Assembly: GCA_036271555.1 (NCBI GenBank)
Contig: DATBAK010000059.1
Location: 1 to 64,000 of the forward strand
Reading direction: 5' to 3'
Source: Acidimicrobiia bacterium
Lineage (GTDB): Bacteria > Actinomycetota > Acidimicrobiia > IMCC26256 > PALSA-610
Length of the DNA: 64,000 nt
The notes under the pieces were generated by a model. It did no database searches and had not been told where the DNA came from. It was given only the letters and a program-made list of their open reading frames with translations. Positions 7,475-15,412 of this stretch are shown here, piece after piece (position 1 is the stretch's first letter; each line of letters starts with the position of its first letter). A program made the position numbers and the translations under genes.

Positions 7475-9529
7475 TCAGTCCGTGGTGAGCAGCTGCGCCG
7501 GCGGCGCGGCCTCGCGTTCCAGGTTCGCCGGTCGTGCCCGCACGCTCGCGAAGCGGGGCGGGACGCTCGGCCGTGCGTCGTCCGTCGGTGACGCGTCACC
7601 GCCGTCGGCCGGTGCCGCGGCGACCGTGAGCGTGAAGCGGCAGCCGCCGTCGGCCTCGGGTTCGAGCGTGAGCGCGCCGCCGATGAGCGCCGCGAGCTGC
7701 CGGCAGAGGTAGAGGCCGAGACCGGTTCCACCCTGCCGTCGCGTCGACGACTGGTCGAGCTGCACGAACTGCTCGAAGACGCGGACGCGGTCGGCCTCGG
7801 GGATACCGGGACCGTGGTCGACGACCGCGATGCGAACGGCTTCGGCGACGGTCGTCACGTACAGGTCGATCGGCCCGTCGGGCGCGTACTTGTTGGCGTT
7901 GTCGACGAGGTTGAGCATGATCTGCCGTAGCCGTTCGGGCTCGGCCATGACGGTCGGCAGCGGGCGCGGTGTGCGCACACACAAACGCCCGCCCGTGTGC
8001 GTCGTGAGCTCGCGCTCGAGCTCCGCGACGAGGGGCTCGAGGTCGGTCGCGCCGCGCACCGTCTCGGCCTGCTGGTGCTCGGCCGCGGCGACGAGCAGCA
8101 GCTCCTCGATGAGGCGCTGGAGTCGATTGCCGTTCTCGATCGACGCGTCGAGCAGCTCGAGTCGCTTCGGCTCGGCGATGCGGTCGGCGAGCTTCCGCAG
8201 CGTGTGGTTCGCGGCAAGCATGACCGCGAGCGGCGTGCGCAGCTCGTGCGAGACGGTCGCGACGAAGTCGCCCTTCTGGCGGTTGAGGTCGACCTGCCGG
8301 TTCAGCGCGTCTTCGAGCTCGGCGTAGAGCCGCGCGTTCGCGGCGGTGAGCGACGCGTGGTTCGCGAACGCGTTGAGGGTCTGCACGCGCGCGGGCGCGC
8401 TGATGTCGGGATGACCCTCGCGCAGCACCGCCATCACGATCGGGGCCGCGCCGTCGGCACCGCCGCGCGTGATGACGACGCTCGCGGCGTCGGGGAACGC
8501 GGTCGACAACGCCGGCATCGCGCGATCGAGCTCGATCTCGCGGCCGAGTCCACGCGCCGTGAGTCGCCGCACCTCGCGCACGACCGGTGCCGCGGAGTGC
8601 CGCCAGCGACCCTCGTCGTCGACGGTGACGCCGACCCACTCGCCGGCGGCGTCGGTCGTGCAGCACAACGCGCCGATGCCGGTCGCGAGGCCGACCGCCT
8701 CGGTCGCGAGGAGGCGGAGCGCGTCGTGCAGGTCGACGACGTGCGCGGTCCGGGTCGACGCTTCGTGCAAGCGCTCGAAGCGCAGATGCTCGTCGCGCTG
8801 CGCGGCGGCGTGGCGGGAGTTGAACATGACCGTCGCGATCAGCGGCACGAGCAGCAGCGGCGCGAACGGGCTGTGGCGCGCGAGACCGACGGCGATGACG
8901 CCGAGCGGCGCGCCCCCGAGCGTCGTGAGCGCGGCCGTCGGCACCGACTGCGTGAGCACGGTCTCGAATCGCTCGTGCTCGACGGTCGCGAGCACCGCGG
9001 CGGTGAAGATCGTGTCGAACGACGCGAACACGAGCGCGGCGCCGATCGCGATCGCCCAGGCCACCGCGTCGCCGGCGTGCGTGTGCCCGATCGCCTGGAA
9101 CACCGATGCTGCGACGAGTGCCGACGCGAGCCGGTTGCCGACGTTGTACGCGGTCTTCAACGGCGCGACGCGCTGCGCGCCGAGCGAGACGCCTTCGCCG
9201 ACCGCGGCGGCGATACCGACGCCGATCGGACCGAGCGCGAAGAACGACGCCGAGAGCACCGCCTCCGCGAGCGTGAACGTGAACTGGTGGCGGCGGAACT
9301 CGAGCCGCATGTTGAACGCGCCCGCAGCCGCGAACGCGACCGTGTACGCGACGACGAGCGCGGGTGACCCGACGTGCGCGTGCGCGTGCGCGTTGATCGC
9401 GATCACGACCGCCGCGAGCAGCAATTGCAGCCCGATCAGGGGCGCGATGCGGAACCCGATCCGGTCAGTGGCTCGGGTTGGTGGGGCGGGCGTCGGGCTC
9501 GGCGTCAGCCCCAGGCCATCGAGTTCCAC
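7475..9529 (-). CDS. Membrane sensor histidine kinase
   Basis: A 684-residue kinase. About eight hydrophobic segments fill residues 25-265, including a loop FRRHQFTFTLAEAVL that recalls MASE-type membrane sensors. A GAF-like region follows (about 285-400), then HisKA with the phospho-accepting His428 in TVSHELRTPL, and a HATPase domain with N box LVDNANKYAPDG, DHGPGIP and GGTGLGL. A short alanine-rich tail ends the protein. The GTG start lies inside the last codons of the protease gene (25-base overlap). The same frame stays open for another 74 codons through the protease repeat up to an ATG at 9751, so a longer N-terminus cannot be excluded. Third gene of the regulator-protease-kinase operon. 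Confidence 0.85.
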   Translation of the reverse strand: MELDGLGLTPSPTPAPPTRATDRIGFRIAPLIGLQLLLAAVVIAINAHAHAHVGSPALVVAYTVAFAAAGAFNMRLEFRRHQFTFTLAEAVLSASFFALGPIGVGIAAAVGEGVSLGAQRVAPLKTAYNVGNRLASALVAASVFQAIGHTHAGDAVAWAIAIGAALVFASFDTIFTAAVLATVEHERFETVLTQSVPTAALTTLGGAPLGVIAVGLARHSPFAPLLLVPLIATVMFNSRHAAAQRDEHLRFERLHEASTRTAHVVDLHDALRLLATEAVGLATGIGALCCTTDAAGEWVGVTVDDEGRWRHSAAPVVREVRRLTARGLGREIELDRAMPALSTAFPDAASVVITRGGADGAAPIVMAVLREGHPDISAPARVQTLNAFANHASLTAANARLYAELEDALNRQVDLNRQKGDFVATVSHELRTPLAVMLAANHTLRKLADRIAEPKRLELLDASIENGNRLQRLIEELLLVAAAEHQQAETVRGATDLEPLVAELERELTTHTGGRLCVRTPRPLPTVMAEPERLRQIMLNLVDNANKYAPDGPIDLYVTTVAEAVRIAVVDHGPGIPEADRVRVFEQFVQLDQSSTRRQGGTGLGLYLCRQLAALIGGALTLEPEADGGCRFTLTVAAAPADGGDASPTDDARPSVPPRFASVRARPANLEREAAPPAQLLTTD

Positions 9530-11031
9530 GAGGCATCCGTCCAACGGCTCGCGGTCCAGCGGCTGGCCGACCAGTCCGCGTTGGCCCACTGCGCGTCGGT
9601 CCAGCGTGAAGCCGTCCAACGCGATGCGGTCCAGCGCGAAGCCGTCCACCGGCTCGCCGTCCATCGGCTGGCGGTCCAGCGCGATGCCGTCCACGGCATG
9701 CCCATGAAGCCTCGACCCAGCCCTCCGAATGCGATCGGGAAGCGCTGCCACCAGTCGGAGCGCGGCGTCGCCGAGTCGGCGCCACTCACGCTCACCGCCG
9801 GTGCGGTGCTGCCCTTGATGTCGATCCCACCGTCGATGAGCGCGCCCTTCACATCATCGGGGGTGGCCTGCGGGTGGTCGGCGAGCACGACGGCCGCCGC
9901 GCCCGACACCAGTGCCGTCGACATCGACGTGCCGGTCCCGCGGAAGTAGCTGTCGCCGACCCGCGCGCTCGGATTCGCGACGTCGACCGCCGAGTTCACC
10001 GCGCGCAACGACACGTCCGAGACGCCCGGCGCGACCACGTCGGGCTTCGAGTAGCCGAAGAAGCGATCACGACCCGAGAAGGACGCGAGCTTGTCGTTCG
10101 CCGTCGAGGTCGTGCCGGTCGAGTCGGTCGCGCCGACGGTCACGACCCACGGGTCGTCACCGGGCGACGTCACCGTGCCCGCGCCCTCGTTGCCGGACGA
10201 AGTGACGACGGTGATCCCCGACGCCCACGCGGCCTCGACCGCGGCCGACAGCGGGTTGAAGAGATACGGAAGGTTCACGTCGGCACCGAACGACAGGTTG
10301 ACGACGCCGATGTCGTAGTCGTCCTCGTGCGCGATGACCCAGCCGATGCCCATGAGGAGCTTCGACAGCGACGTCGAGCCGTTGGCGCCCGCGACCTTCA
10401 CCGACACAACCGTGGCGCCCGGGGCGACGCCCGTGTGGCGGGTGCCGCCGGAGCTGCTCGCGGTGCCGTCGCCGGCGATGAGTCCGGCCATGAACGTGCC
10501 GTGCCCGTAGCGGTCGACGCCGTCGCCCTCGCCCGAGAAGTCGGGGCCTTTGACGAGGCGGCTGCCGCGCAGGTCGGGCGTCGCGTTCACGCCGGTGTCG
10601 ATCAACGCGACGCCGACGCCGTCGCCTGCGTCGAGCGACCACTTCGGTCCGAGCGCGAGCGAGGTGAGCTGCGAGTCGACGGTGGTGAACGTGTTCGCCG
10701 CGATCGGGAACGTCTTTCCGGTCGCGTGCAGGTCGACGTCGGGCGTCACCCGGACGTCGGAGTCGTTCGTCAGCGCGCGGTAGCCCGCGTCGTCGACGTG
10801 CGCGCTGACCGCGTTCACGACCTCGATCGCGCTGTCGACGTGACCGTGGGCGCGACGCACGGCCGCACTGGCCGCGCCGATGCTCGCGCCTTCGACCACG
10901 ACCGCGTGGCTGCGCGTGGTCGACGCGCTCGCGACCGTGGGCGCGACACCGGCGCCCGCGAATGCGAGCGCCGCCACCGCGGGCACGACGAGCCAGGCAG
11001 CGCGGCGCAGGCCGCGCGACGACGGCTTCAC
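9505..11031 (-). CDS. Secreted subtilisin-like S8 protease with Trp-pentad tail
   Basis: 508 residues. A Sec signal peptide (residues 1-38, ending ASA) and a short inhibitor-like propeptide (about 39-110) precede the S8 catalytic domain. The triad is Asp145 (ALIDTG), His177 (YGHGT) and Ser369 (GTSMS), with Asn281 in SSGNEG as the oxyanion residue; all are intact, so it should be active. Residues 447-508 form a tail in which tryptophan recurs every five residues (TASRW six times, then variants). The GTG start overlaps the stop of the response regulator (GTGA) and its 3' end overlaps the kinase gene. Being tied to a two-component pair suggests regulated secretion or a processing role in signalling (inference). 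Confidence 0.88.
   Translation of the reverse strand: MKPSSRGLRRAAWLVVPAVAALAFAGAGVAPTVASASTTRSHAVVVEGASIGAASAAVRRAHGHVDSAIEVVNAVSAHVDDAGYRALTNDSDVRVTPDVDLHATGKTFPIAANTFTTVDSQLTSLALGPKWSLDAGDGVGVALIDTGVNATPDLRGSRLVKGPDFSGEGDGVDRYGHGTFMAGLIAGDGTASSSGGTRHTGVAPGATVVSVKVAGANGSTSLSKLLMGIGWVIAHEDDYDIGVVNLSFGADVNLPYLFNPLSAAVEAAWASGITVVTSSGNEGAGTVTSPGDDPWVVTVGATDSTGTTSTANDKLASFSGRDRFFGYSKPDVVAPGVSDVSLRAVNSAVDVANPSARVGDSYFRGTGTSMSTALVSGAAAVVLADHPQATPDDVKGALIDGGIDIKGSTAPAVSVSGADSATPRSDWWQRFPIAFGGLGRGFMGMPWTASRWTASRWTASRWTASRWTASRWTASRWTDAQWANADWSASRWTASRWTDASWNSMAWG
9508..9693 (-). repeat. Tandem 15-base repeat encoding W-T-A-S-R units
   Basis: Thirteen tryptophan codons at exact 15-base spacing. The core is six near-identical units for TASRW, followed by TDAQW, ANADW, SASRW, TASRW, TDASW and NSMAW. 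The repeat forms the C-terminal 62 residues of the S8 protease. Its period is a multiple of three, so unit gain or loss keeps the frame in both the protease and the overlapping kinase-side frame. Confidence 0.95.
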
Positions 11032-11477
11032 GCGTCGGCCACCATCGGGAAGTCGTCGCCGTCGTCGGGGACGGAGAGGAGCAGGTGCTCGATGAAGTCG
11101 GTGAGCTCGGTCGGGTTGAACGGCTTGGTGATGTAGTAGTCGGCGCCGGCCTTCCAGCCTTCCCACACCTCGGCGTCGGTGGCCTTGGCGCTGAGCAGGA
11201 CGACCGGCATCGACGCGGTCGTCGGGTTCGCCCGCAGCGCGCGCAGCACCTCGTAGCCGTCGCGGCCCGGCATCATCACGTCGAGCACGAGCACGTCGGG
11301 GCCGATGAGCACCGCCGCCTCGTACGCCTCGTCGCCGTCGGCGACGGTCTGCACGTCGAAGCCCTCGGCCTCGAGGTTGGTCGCCATGACCGTGCGGATC
11401 ATCGGATCGTCGTCGGCCCACAGCACCCGGATGCTCTGGCGACGGTCGGTGGCGAGAGGTGCGATCGCGACGGTCAT
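11028..11477 (-). CDS. Single-domain response regulator
   Basis: 149 residues, a receiver domain only. The acidic pocket is in VLWADDDP (about 18-25), the phospho-acceptor Asp is in VLDVMMPGRDG (about 65), Ser/Thr in LLSAKA, and the conserved lysine in ITKPFNP. A short acidic tail (DDGDDF) follows, with no DNA-binding domain. First gene of the operon with the S8 protease and the membrane kinase; the stop overlaps the protease start. The output must be protein-protein: it could act on the kinase (phosphorelay) or on the protease's maturation or export. It is separated from the divergent dinB gene by about 210 bases. Confidence 0.9.
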   Translation of the reverse strand: MTVAIAPLATDRRQSIRVLWADDDPMIRTVMATNLEAEGFDVQTVADGDEAYEAAVLIGPDVLVLDVMMPGRDGYEVLRALRANPTTASMPVVLLSAKATDAEVWEGWKAGADYYITKPFNPTELTDFIEHLLLSVPDDGDDFPMVADA

Positions 11478-11681
11478 GCGACTTCATCGGCATTCCGTTG
11501 GGCATTTCTTGAGCGAGAGCCTCACCTTCTCCTCACACTGGCCGAATGCGGCGCCTTTTCGCTCGCGCCTTCGGCGGCAACGCCTCACTCGCCGACTCGT
11601 ACGCTCGCCGGCGAGCCTCGACGCTCGCTCCGCTCACGCCGTCGGCCGCGTGAACGGGCCTTGCTCGGCGGCTCCGGTTAT

Positions 11682-11697
11682 ACGAACATGTGTTCGT
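11682..11697. promoter_or_regulatory. LexA (SOS) box overlapping the dinB start
   Basis: ACGAACATGTGTTCGT: inverted GAAC/GTTC half-sites with four bases between them, matching the Gram-positive LexA consensus CGAAC-RNRY-GTTYG. It covers the GTG start codon of DNA polymerase IV, so bound LexA would block a promoter just upstream (a TTATAC hexamer at 11678-11683 is a possible -10). This predicts SOS induction and a leaderless or nearly leaderless mRNA. Confidence 0.8.
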
Positions 11698-12886
11698 GTT
11701 CGACGAGGCGACGATCCTGCACGCCGACCTCGACGCCTTCTACGCGTCGGTCGAGCAGCGCGACGATCCCCGACTGCGCGGAAGGCCCGTGATCGTGGGC
11801 GGCGGCGTCGTCCTGTCGTCGAGCTACGAGGCCCGCGCGTGCGGTGTGCGCACCGCAATGGGCGGCCGCGCGGCGCGGCAACTGTGCCCCCACGCCGTCG
11901 TCGTCGGCCCACGCTTCTCGGCCTACACCGAGGCGAGCCGGGCCGTGTTCGCGGTGTTCGACGACACGACCCCGTGGGTCGAGGGGGTCTCGATCGACGA
12001 GGCCTTCCTCGAGGTCGGCGGGCTGCGGCGGGTCGCCGGCACCCCGACCGAGATCGGGGCGCGACTGCGCCGCGAGGTGCTGGAACGGGTCGGACTGCCG
12101 ATCACGGTCGGGGTCGCGCGCACGAAGTTCCTCGCCAAGGTTGCGAGCGGGATCGCCAAGCCCGACGGCCTGCTCGCCGTGCCGCCCGCGGAGGAGATCG
12201 CGTTCCTGCACCCCCTCCCGGTTCGGCGGCTGTGGGGCGTCGGACCCATCACCTCGGCGAAGCTCGAGGAGAAGGGGATCACGTCGGTCGGGGAGGTCGC
12301 GCGGCTCGGAGAGGCGACGCTCGTCGCGTTGCTCGGGCCGGCGTCGGGCCGGCACCTCCACGCGCTCGCGCACAACCGCGACCCGCGGCCGGTGCACGCG
12401 CGTCGCCGGCGCCGGTCGATCGGGTCGCAGCACGCGCTCGGCCGTCGGCGCCGATCGCTCGCCGACATCGACGCGGTGCTCGTCGGTCTCGTCGATCGGG
12501 TCACGCGCCGGATGCGCGCCGCGAATCGCGTCGGCCGCACCGTGATGCTCCGGCTGCGCTTCGACGACTTCTCGCGCGCGACCCGCTCGCACACGATGCG
12601 CCGGCCGACCGCGCACACGGACACGATCCTCACGGCGGCGCGCGGGCTGCTCGCGACCGTCACCCGAACGATCGAACGCGACGGGCTCACGCTCGTCGGG
12701 ATCTCGGTCGGGAATCTCGACGACGTCGACTCGCTGCAGCTCGAGCTACCCCTCGAACCCGAGCTCGGGGTCCAGCTCGACCGCGCGCTCGACGACGTCC
12801 GCGAGAAATTCGGTACGACGGCGGTGACGCGCGCGGTGCTGCTCGGCCGCGACACCGGCCTGTCGATGCCGATGCTCCCCGATTGA
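11690..12886 (+). CDS. dinB: DNA polymerase IV (Y-family translesion polymerase)
   Basis: Error-prone polymerase that copies past damaged template bases; 398 residues. The catalytic acids are Asp13 in HADLDAFYASVEQ and Asp103-Glu104 in SIDEAF. The thumb helix-hairpin-helix segment (LWGVGPITSAKLEEKGI) and little-finger domain are present, and QLELPL near residue 346 looks like the sliding-clamp-binding peptide. The GTG at 11690 (or the GTG two codons on) gives the usual N-terminus, and the LexA box overlaps it. Length and motifs indicate a complete, functional enzyme. Expressed alone on the plus strand; the next gene converges on it. Confidence 0.93.
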   Translation: MFVFDEATILHADLDAFYASVEQRDDPRLRGRPVIVGGGVVLSSSYEARACGVRTAMGGRAARQLCPHAVVVGPRFSAYTEASRAVFAVFDDTTPWVEGVSIDEAFLEVGGLRRVAGTPTEIGARLRREVLERVGLPITVGVARTKFLAKVASGIAKPDGLLAVPPAEEIAFLHPLPVRRLWGVGPITSAKLEEKGITSVGEVARLGEATLVALLGPASGRHLHALAHNRDPRPVHARRRRRSIGSQHALGRRRRSLADIDAVLVGLVDRVTRRMRAANRVGRTVMLRLRFDDFSRATRSHTMRRPTAHTDTILTAARGLLATVTRTIERDGLTLVGISVGNLDDVDSLQLELPLEPELGVQLDRALDDVREKFGTTAVTRAVLLGRDTGLSMPMLPD

Positions 12887-12906
12887 CTCTTTGTTTCCCG
12901 CGACGA

Positions 12907-12985
12907 GGGGCGGATCGCTTTGCGGCCCGCCCGACTCGGAGGCTGACGCGTCGAGGAGGGCGATGCCTGCGAGCCCGACCAGAAG
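12907..12985. repeat. Intergenic repeat, copy A
   Basis: About 79 bases shared with copy B at 31334-31410 at high identity. Both have an initial hairpin (GGGCGG...CCGCCC) and then a core TGACGCGTCGAGGAGGGCGA followed by GCCCGACCAGAA. It fills the gap between the convergent dinB and DinB-fold genes and ends exactly at the stop codon of the latter. A transcription terminator or REP-like element are both possible. Confidence 0.7.
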
Positions 12986-13741
12986 CTACAGACCGGGAAA
13001 CAGCGGGCGGATCGCGTCGAGGACGGCGGGGTCGCCGTCGACGGGTGGTGTGTGCGCGGCGTCGAGGCGTCCGTACACGAGTCGGATGAGCGCCTCGGCC
13101 GGGAGCTCGAGCGCGGGCGCATCGTGATCGGCGCCGGCCGGTGCGAGGCGCACCCCGTTGACGTCGACGGTGAGCGCGAACCGGTGCGCGGGATCCGTCG
13201 TCGCCACGACGACGTCGAGGGTCGCGCCGCCCTCGGGCGCGTGCCCGGCCCAGCCCGCGATCATCGGCACCGACTCGAGGATGAGCGGGACCGCGGCGCT
13301 CGACAGCGCGGCGCTCGGATCGCGCACGACCGCCACATCCCACCAGTGCAGCGTGTGCTCGTTGATCCGCATCCGGATGAACCCGGGCAGGTCGAGATCG
13401 AGGGGGCCCATCGAGAACGCGAACCGCGCCCGCTCGTCGGGAGTCAGCGCGTCGAGCCGGTCGACGAGCGCGCGGTCGACACGCACGAAGTCGGCCGCTT
13501 GCGCGTCGGGATCCTTCGCGTTCCAGCGGTCCCAGACCGGCTCGGGTGACGACGCAGGACCACCGAGCCCGGTGTCGACCGACGCGATGAAGATCTCGGC
13601 GCCCGACCCGAGGTGCGAGAGCACCTGCGCGACCGTCCACTCCGACGGGTAGGCGGGGGTCCGCAAGTCGGCGGGGGAGAGCGTCTCGACGTCGGCACGG
13701 AAGGCCGCGACCGAGTCGGTGAGGATGTCGAGCTCCTGCAT
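12986..13741 (-). CDS. Mycothiol-dependent maleylpyruvate isomerase-type (DinB-fold) protein
   Basis: 251 residues of the actinobacterial MDMPI_N/TIGR03083 type. The N-terminal four-helix DinB-like domain starts with LTDSVAAFRADVETL and includes YPSEWTVAQVLSHLGSGAEI, where the histidine of SHLG belongs to the usual metal site. A further metal-ligand candidate is in INEHTLHWWDV. The C-terminal part (about 160-245) resembles the SCP-2-like MDMPI_C domain. Such enzymes use mycothiol or act as S-transferases; the true substrate is rarely known. The start MQELDIL is chosen because the family begins there and no signal precedes it. Confidence 0.8.
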   Translation of the reverse strand: MQELDILTDSVAAFRADVETLSPADLRTPAYPSEWTVAQVLSHLGSGAEIFIASVDTGLGGPASSPEPVWDRWNAKDPDAQAADFVRVDRALVDRLDALTPDERARFAFSMGPLDLDLPGFIRMRINEHTLHWWDVAVVRDPSAALSSAAVPLILESVPMIAGWAGHAPEGGATLDVVVATTDPAHRFALTVDVNGVRLAPAGADHDAPALELPAEALIRLVYGRLDAAHTPPVDGDPAVLDAIRPLFPGL

Positions 13742-13850
13742 CGGAACCGTCCTGCTCGAGGGGGAATCGCAGTCTCGCCGATTTCCGGCCAACCTCGCGA
13801 CCGGCTCCGGGGGTTGAAGGGAGTGACGGCGTCGAAACGCGGGAGGCGCA

Positions 13851-14453
13851 ATGGAGTGGCTGCATCGGCGAGGCGCACGGCGACAGTTCGAGGAGTTCGT
13901 CGCCGACGCCGCGGCCGGGCTCGCGCGCACGGCGTACCTCATGACGTGGGATCTCGCCGAGAGCGAGGACCTCGTGCAGGAGACGTTCCTGCGCGTCGCG
14001 CGCCGGTGGGACCGCGTCCGCACGATGGACCAGCCGATCGCGTATGCCCGCCGGGTGCTCGTGAACCTCGTGCTCGACGGCTCGGCCCATCGCCGGCGTC
14101 GCCGTGACGAGCTCGCGGTGCCCGACGACGCGTTGCGGGTGATCGCCGATCACCGCGCGACGCAGGCGCTGCACTCCGTCGACGAGCACGACGGCCTGCG
14201 GCGCGCGCTCGGCGAGCTCCCGCGCAAGGAGCGCGCGCTGATGGTGCTGCGCTACTGGGACGACCTGCCCGAGCGCGAGATCGCGCGGCTGCTCGGCTGC
14301 TCGACCGGCACCGTGAAGAAGACCGCGTGGCGAGCGATGCTGCGGCTCCGCCGGAGCCTGCGCGTCGATCTCAGCCAAGCGGGCGACGCGGATCCCCCCG
14401 TCCGCGCCGCCGACCTCGTGACCGTTCCCGACGACGAAGGAAGTGCCCCGTGA
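13851..14453 (+). CDS. ECF RNA polymerase sigma factor, SigE family
   Basis: 200 residues. Region 2 (about 12-80) includes DLVQETFLRVARRWDRV, and region 4 (about 125-175) includes LPRKERALMVLRYWDDLPEREIARLLGCSTGTVKKTAWRA, typical of actinobacterial SigE-family ECF factors (TIGR02983). A clear GGGAGG ribosome site precedes the ATG. Its stop codon overlaps the GTG start of a single-pass membrane protein, the usual sigma/anti-sigma arrangement. Target promoters are not evident; no obvious autoregulated ECF promoter was found upstream. Confidence 0.92.
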   Translation: MEWLHRRGARRQFEEFVADAAAGLARTAYLMTWDLAESEDLVQETFLRVARRWDRVRTMDQPIAYARRVLVNLVLDGSAHRRRRRDELAVPDDALRVIADHRATQALHSVDEHDGLRRALGELPRKERALMVLRYWDDLPEREIARLLGCSTGTVKKTAWRAMLRLRRSLRVDLSQAGDADPPVRAADLVTVPDDEGSAP

Positions 14454-15337
14454 CGACCACCCTCGAAGCCGACGTCCGCGCCGCGTTCGCTCGCAGCGCC
14501 GACGACGTGTCCGACGATGTCGCGCAGCGTCTCGTGCGCCACGAATACCACCCGCGGCGCGTGCATCGCGGGCGCGCCATCGCCGTCGCCGCGAGCGTCG
14601 CGCTGCTCGTGCCCGCGACCGCGATCGCGGTATCCGACGCGCACGCCGGTGGTGGCGCCGCGCCGAGCGCGGTGACGCATCGTCGGGCCGACGTCGACCT
14701 CGCGGCCGCGGTGCGCGCCGCGGTCGACGGTGTCGCGGACGACGGGTTCCACGTGCACTCGACGTTCGACGACGGGCGGTCGGCGGACCGCTGGGTCTCG
14801 GCCGACGGCTCCGTGCTGCACATCACGACCTACGACGCGAGCGGCGCCAAGGCGCTCGACATCCTCTACTCGTATGCCGACGGGCAGCTCACGACGACCG
14901 AGGTCGGCTACGCCGATCACGTGTGGTCGGAGGCGACGATCCCGTGGAGTCACCGCCCGATCGACTGCAGCGACGGCACCTGTCCCGGCGTGCAGGGCGT
15001 CGGAGTCGCGAAGAACCTCGTCCAGGGCGCGACACTGTCGGCCGACGGTGTGCGCACGCTCCTCGAGTCGGGCGACTTCACCCGGCAGCCCGGCACCCAG
15101 GTGATCGACGGTGTACAGGCCTACGAGCTCACGGCGGCCGAGGGATCATCGCTGTGGATCGACGCCACGACGAATCTGCCGGTGCGGGTCGCGGTCGGCC
15201 AGGATGCCCAGGGCCGGACCGCGATCCGGAGCGATGTCGCCTGGCTGCCGGCCAGCGGCGCGAACGGCGCGCTCCTGACGGTCGACGCCCCCACCGGATT
15301 CACCCGAGTGCCGTCGGTCGACACGTACCTCGGCTGA
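14450..15337 (+). CDS. Single-pass membrane protein, likely sigma-factor partner
   Basis: 295 residues. A cytoplasmic stretch of about 45 residues (TTTLEADVRAAFARSADDV) precedes one membrane helix (about 46-62, AIAVAASVALLVPATAIAV), and a large external domain follows, rich in beta strands and with a CSDGTC cysteine pair. The overlap with the SigE-type sigma gene (GTGA) strongly suggests an anti-sigma or sensory partner, though no zinc-binding ZAS motif is visible. The external domain (YSYADGQLTTTEV, LWIDATTNLPVRVAVGQD) reads like a LolA/LppX-type shallow beta-sheet seen in other ECF-linked proteins, which might sense lipid or envelope state (inference). Confidence 0.7.
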   Translation: MTTTLEADVRAAFARSADDVSDDVAQRLVRHEYHPRRVHRGRAIAVAASVALLVPATAIAVSDAHAGGGAAPSAVTHRRADVDLAAAVRAAVDGVADDGFHVHSTFDDGRSADRWVSADGSVLHITTYDASGAKALDILYSYADGQLTTTEVGYADHVWSEATIPWSHRPIDCSDGTCPGVQGVGVAKNLVQGATLSADGVRTLLESGDFTRQPGTQVIDGVQAYELTAAEGSSLWIDATTNLPVRVAVGQDAQGRTAIRSDVAWLPASGANGALLTVDAPTGFTRVPSVDTYLG

Positions 15338-15366
15338 CGTCCTTGCGGCGGCGCACCGCTAGCTTC

Positions 15367-15401
15367 TCCGTGATGTCGCGCGCCGGTCGCGGCATCACGG
15401 A
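15367..15401. promoter_or_regulatory. Perfect inverted repeat covering a ribosome binding site
   Basis: TCCGTGATG and its exact complement CATCACGGA are separated by 17 bases that can pair further (CGCG/CGCG). The right arm runs into GGAGGAG, the likely ribosome site for the small gene starting at 15413. In RNA the hairpin would partly hide that site; in DNA it could be an operator for a dimeric repressor. Confidence 0.5.
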
Positions 15402-15412
15402 GGAGACGGCGG

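Noticed and set aside
9508-9693. CRISPR-like or minisatellite array
   Set aside because: The units are contiguous 15-base codon repeats with no spacers, and they lie in frame in the S8 protease gene.
11545-11640. Fourth copy of the intergenic repeat
   Set aside because: GCTCGCCGGCGAGC and GAGCGGAGCGAGC-type runs near 11600 recall the repeat core, but the ordered match to copies A-C is too short to claim.
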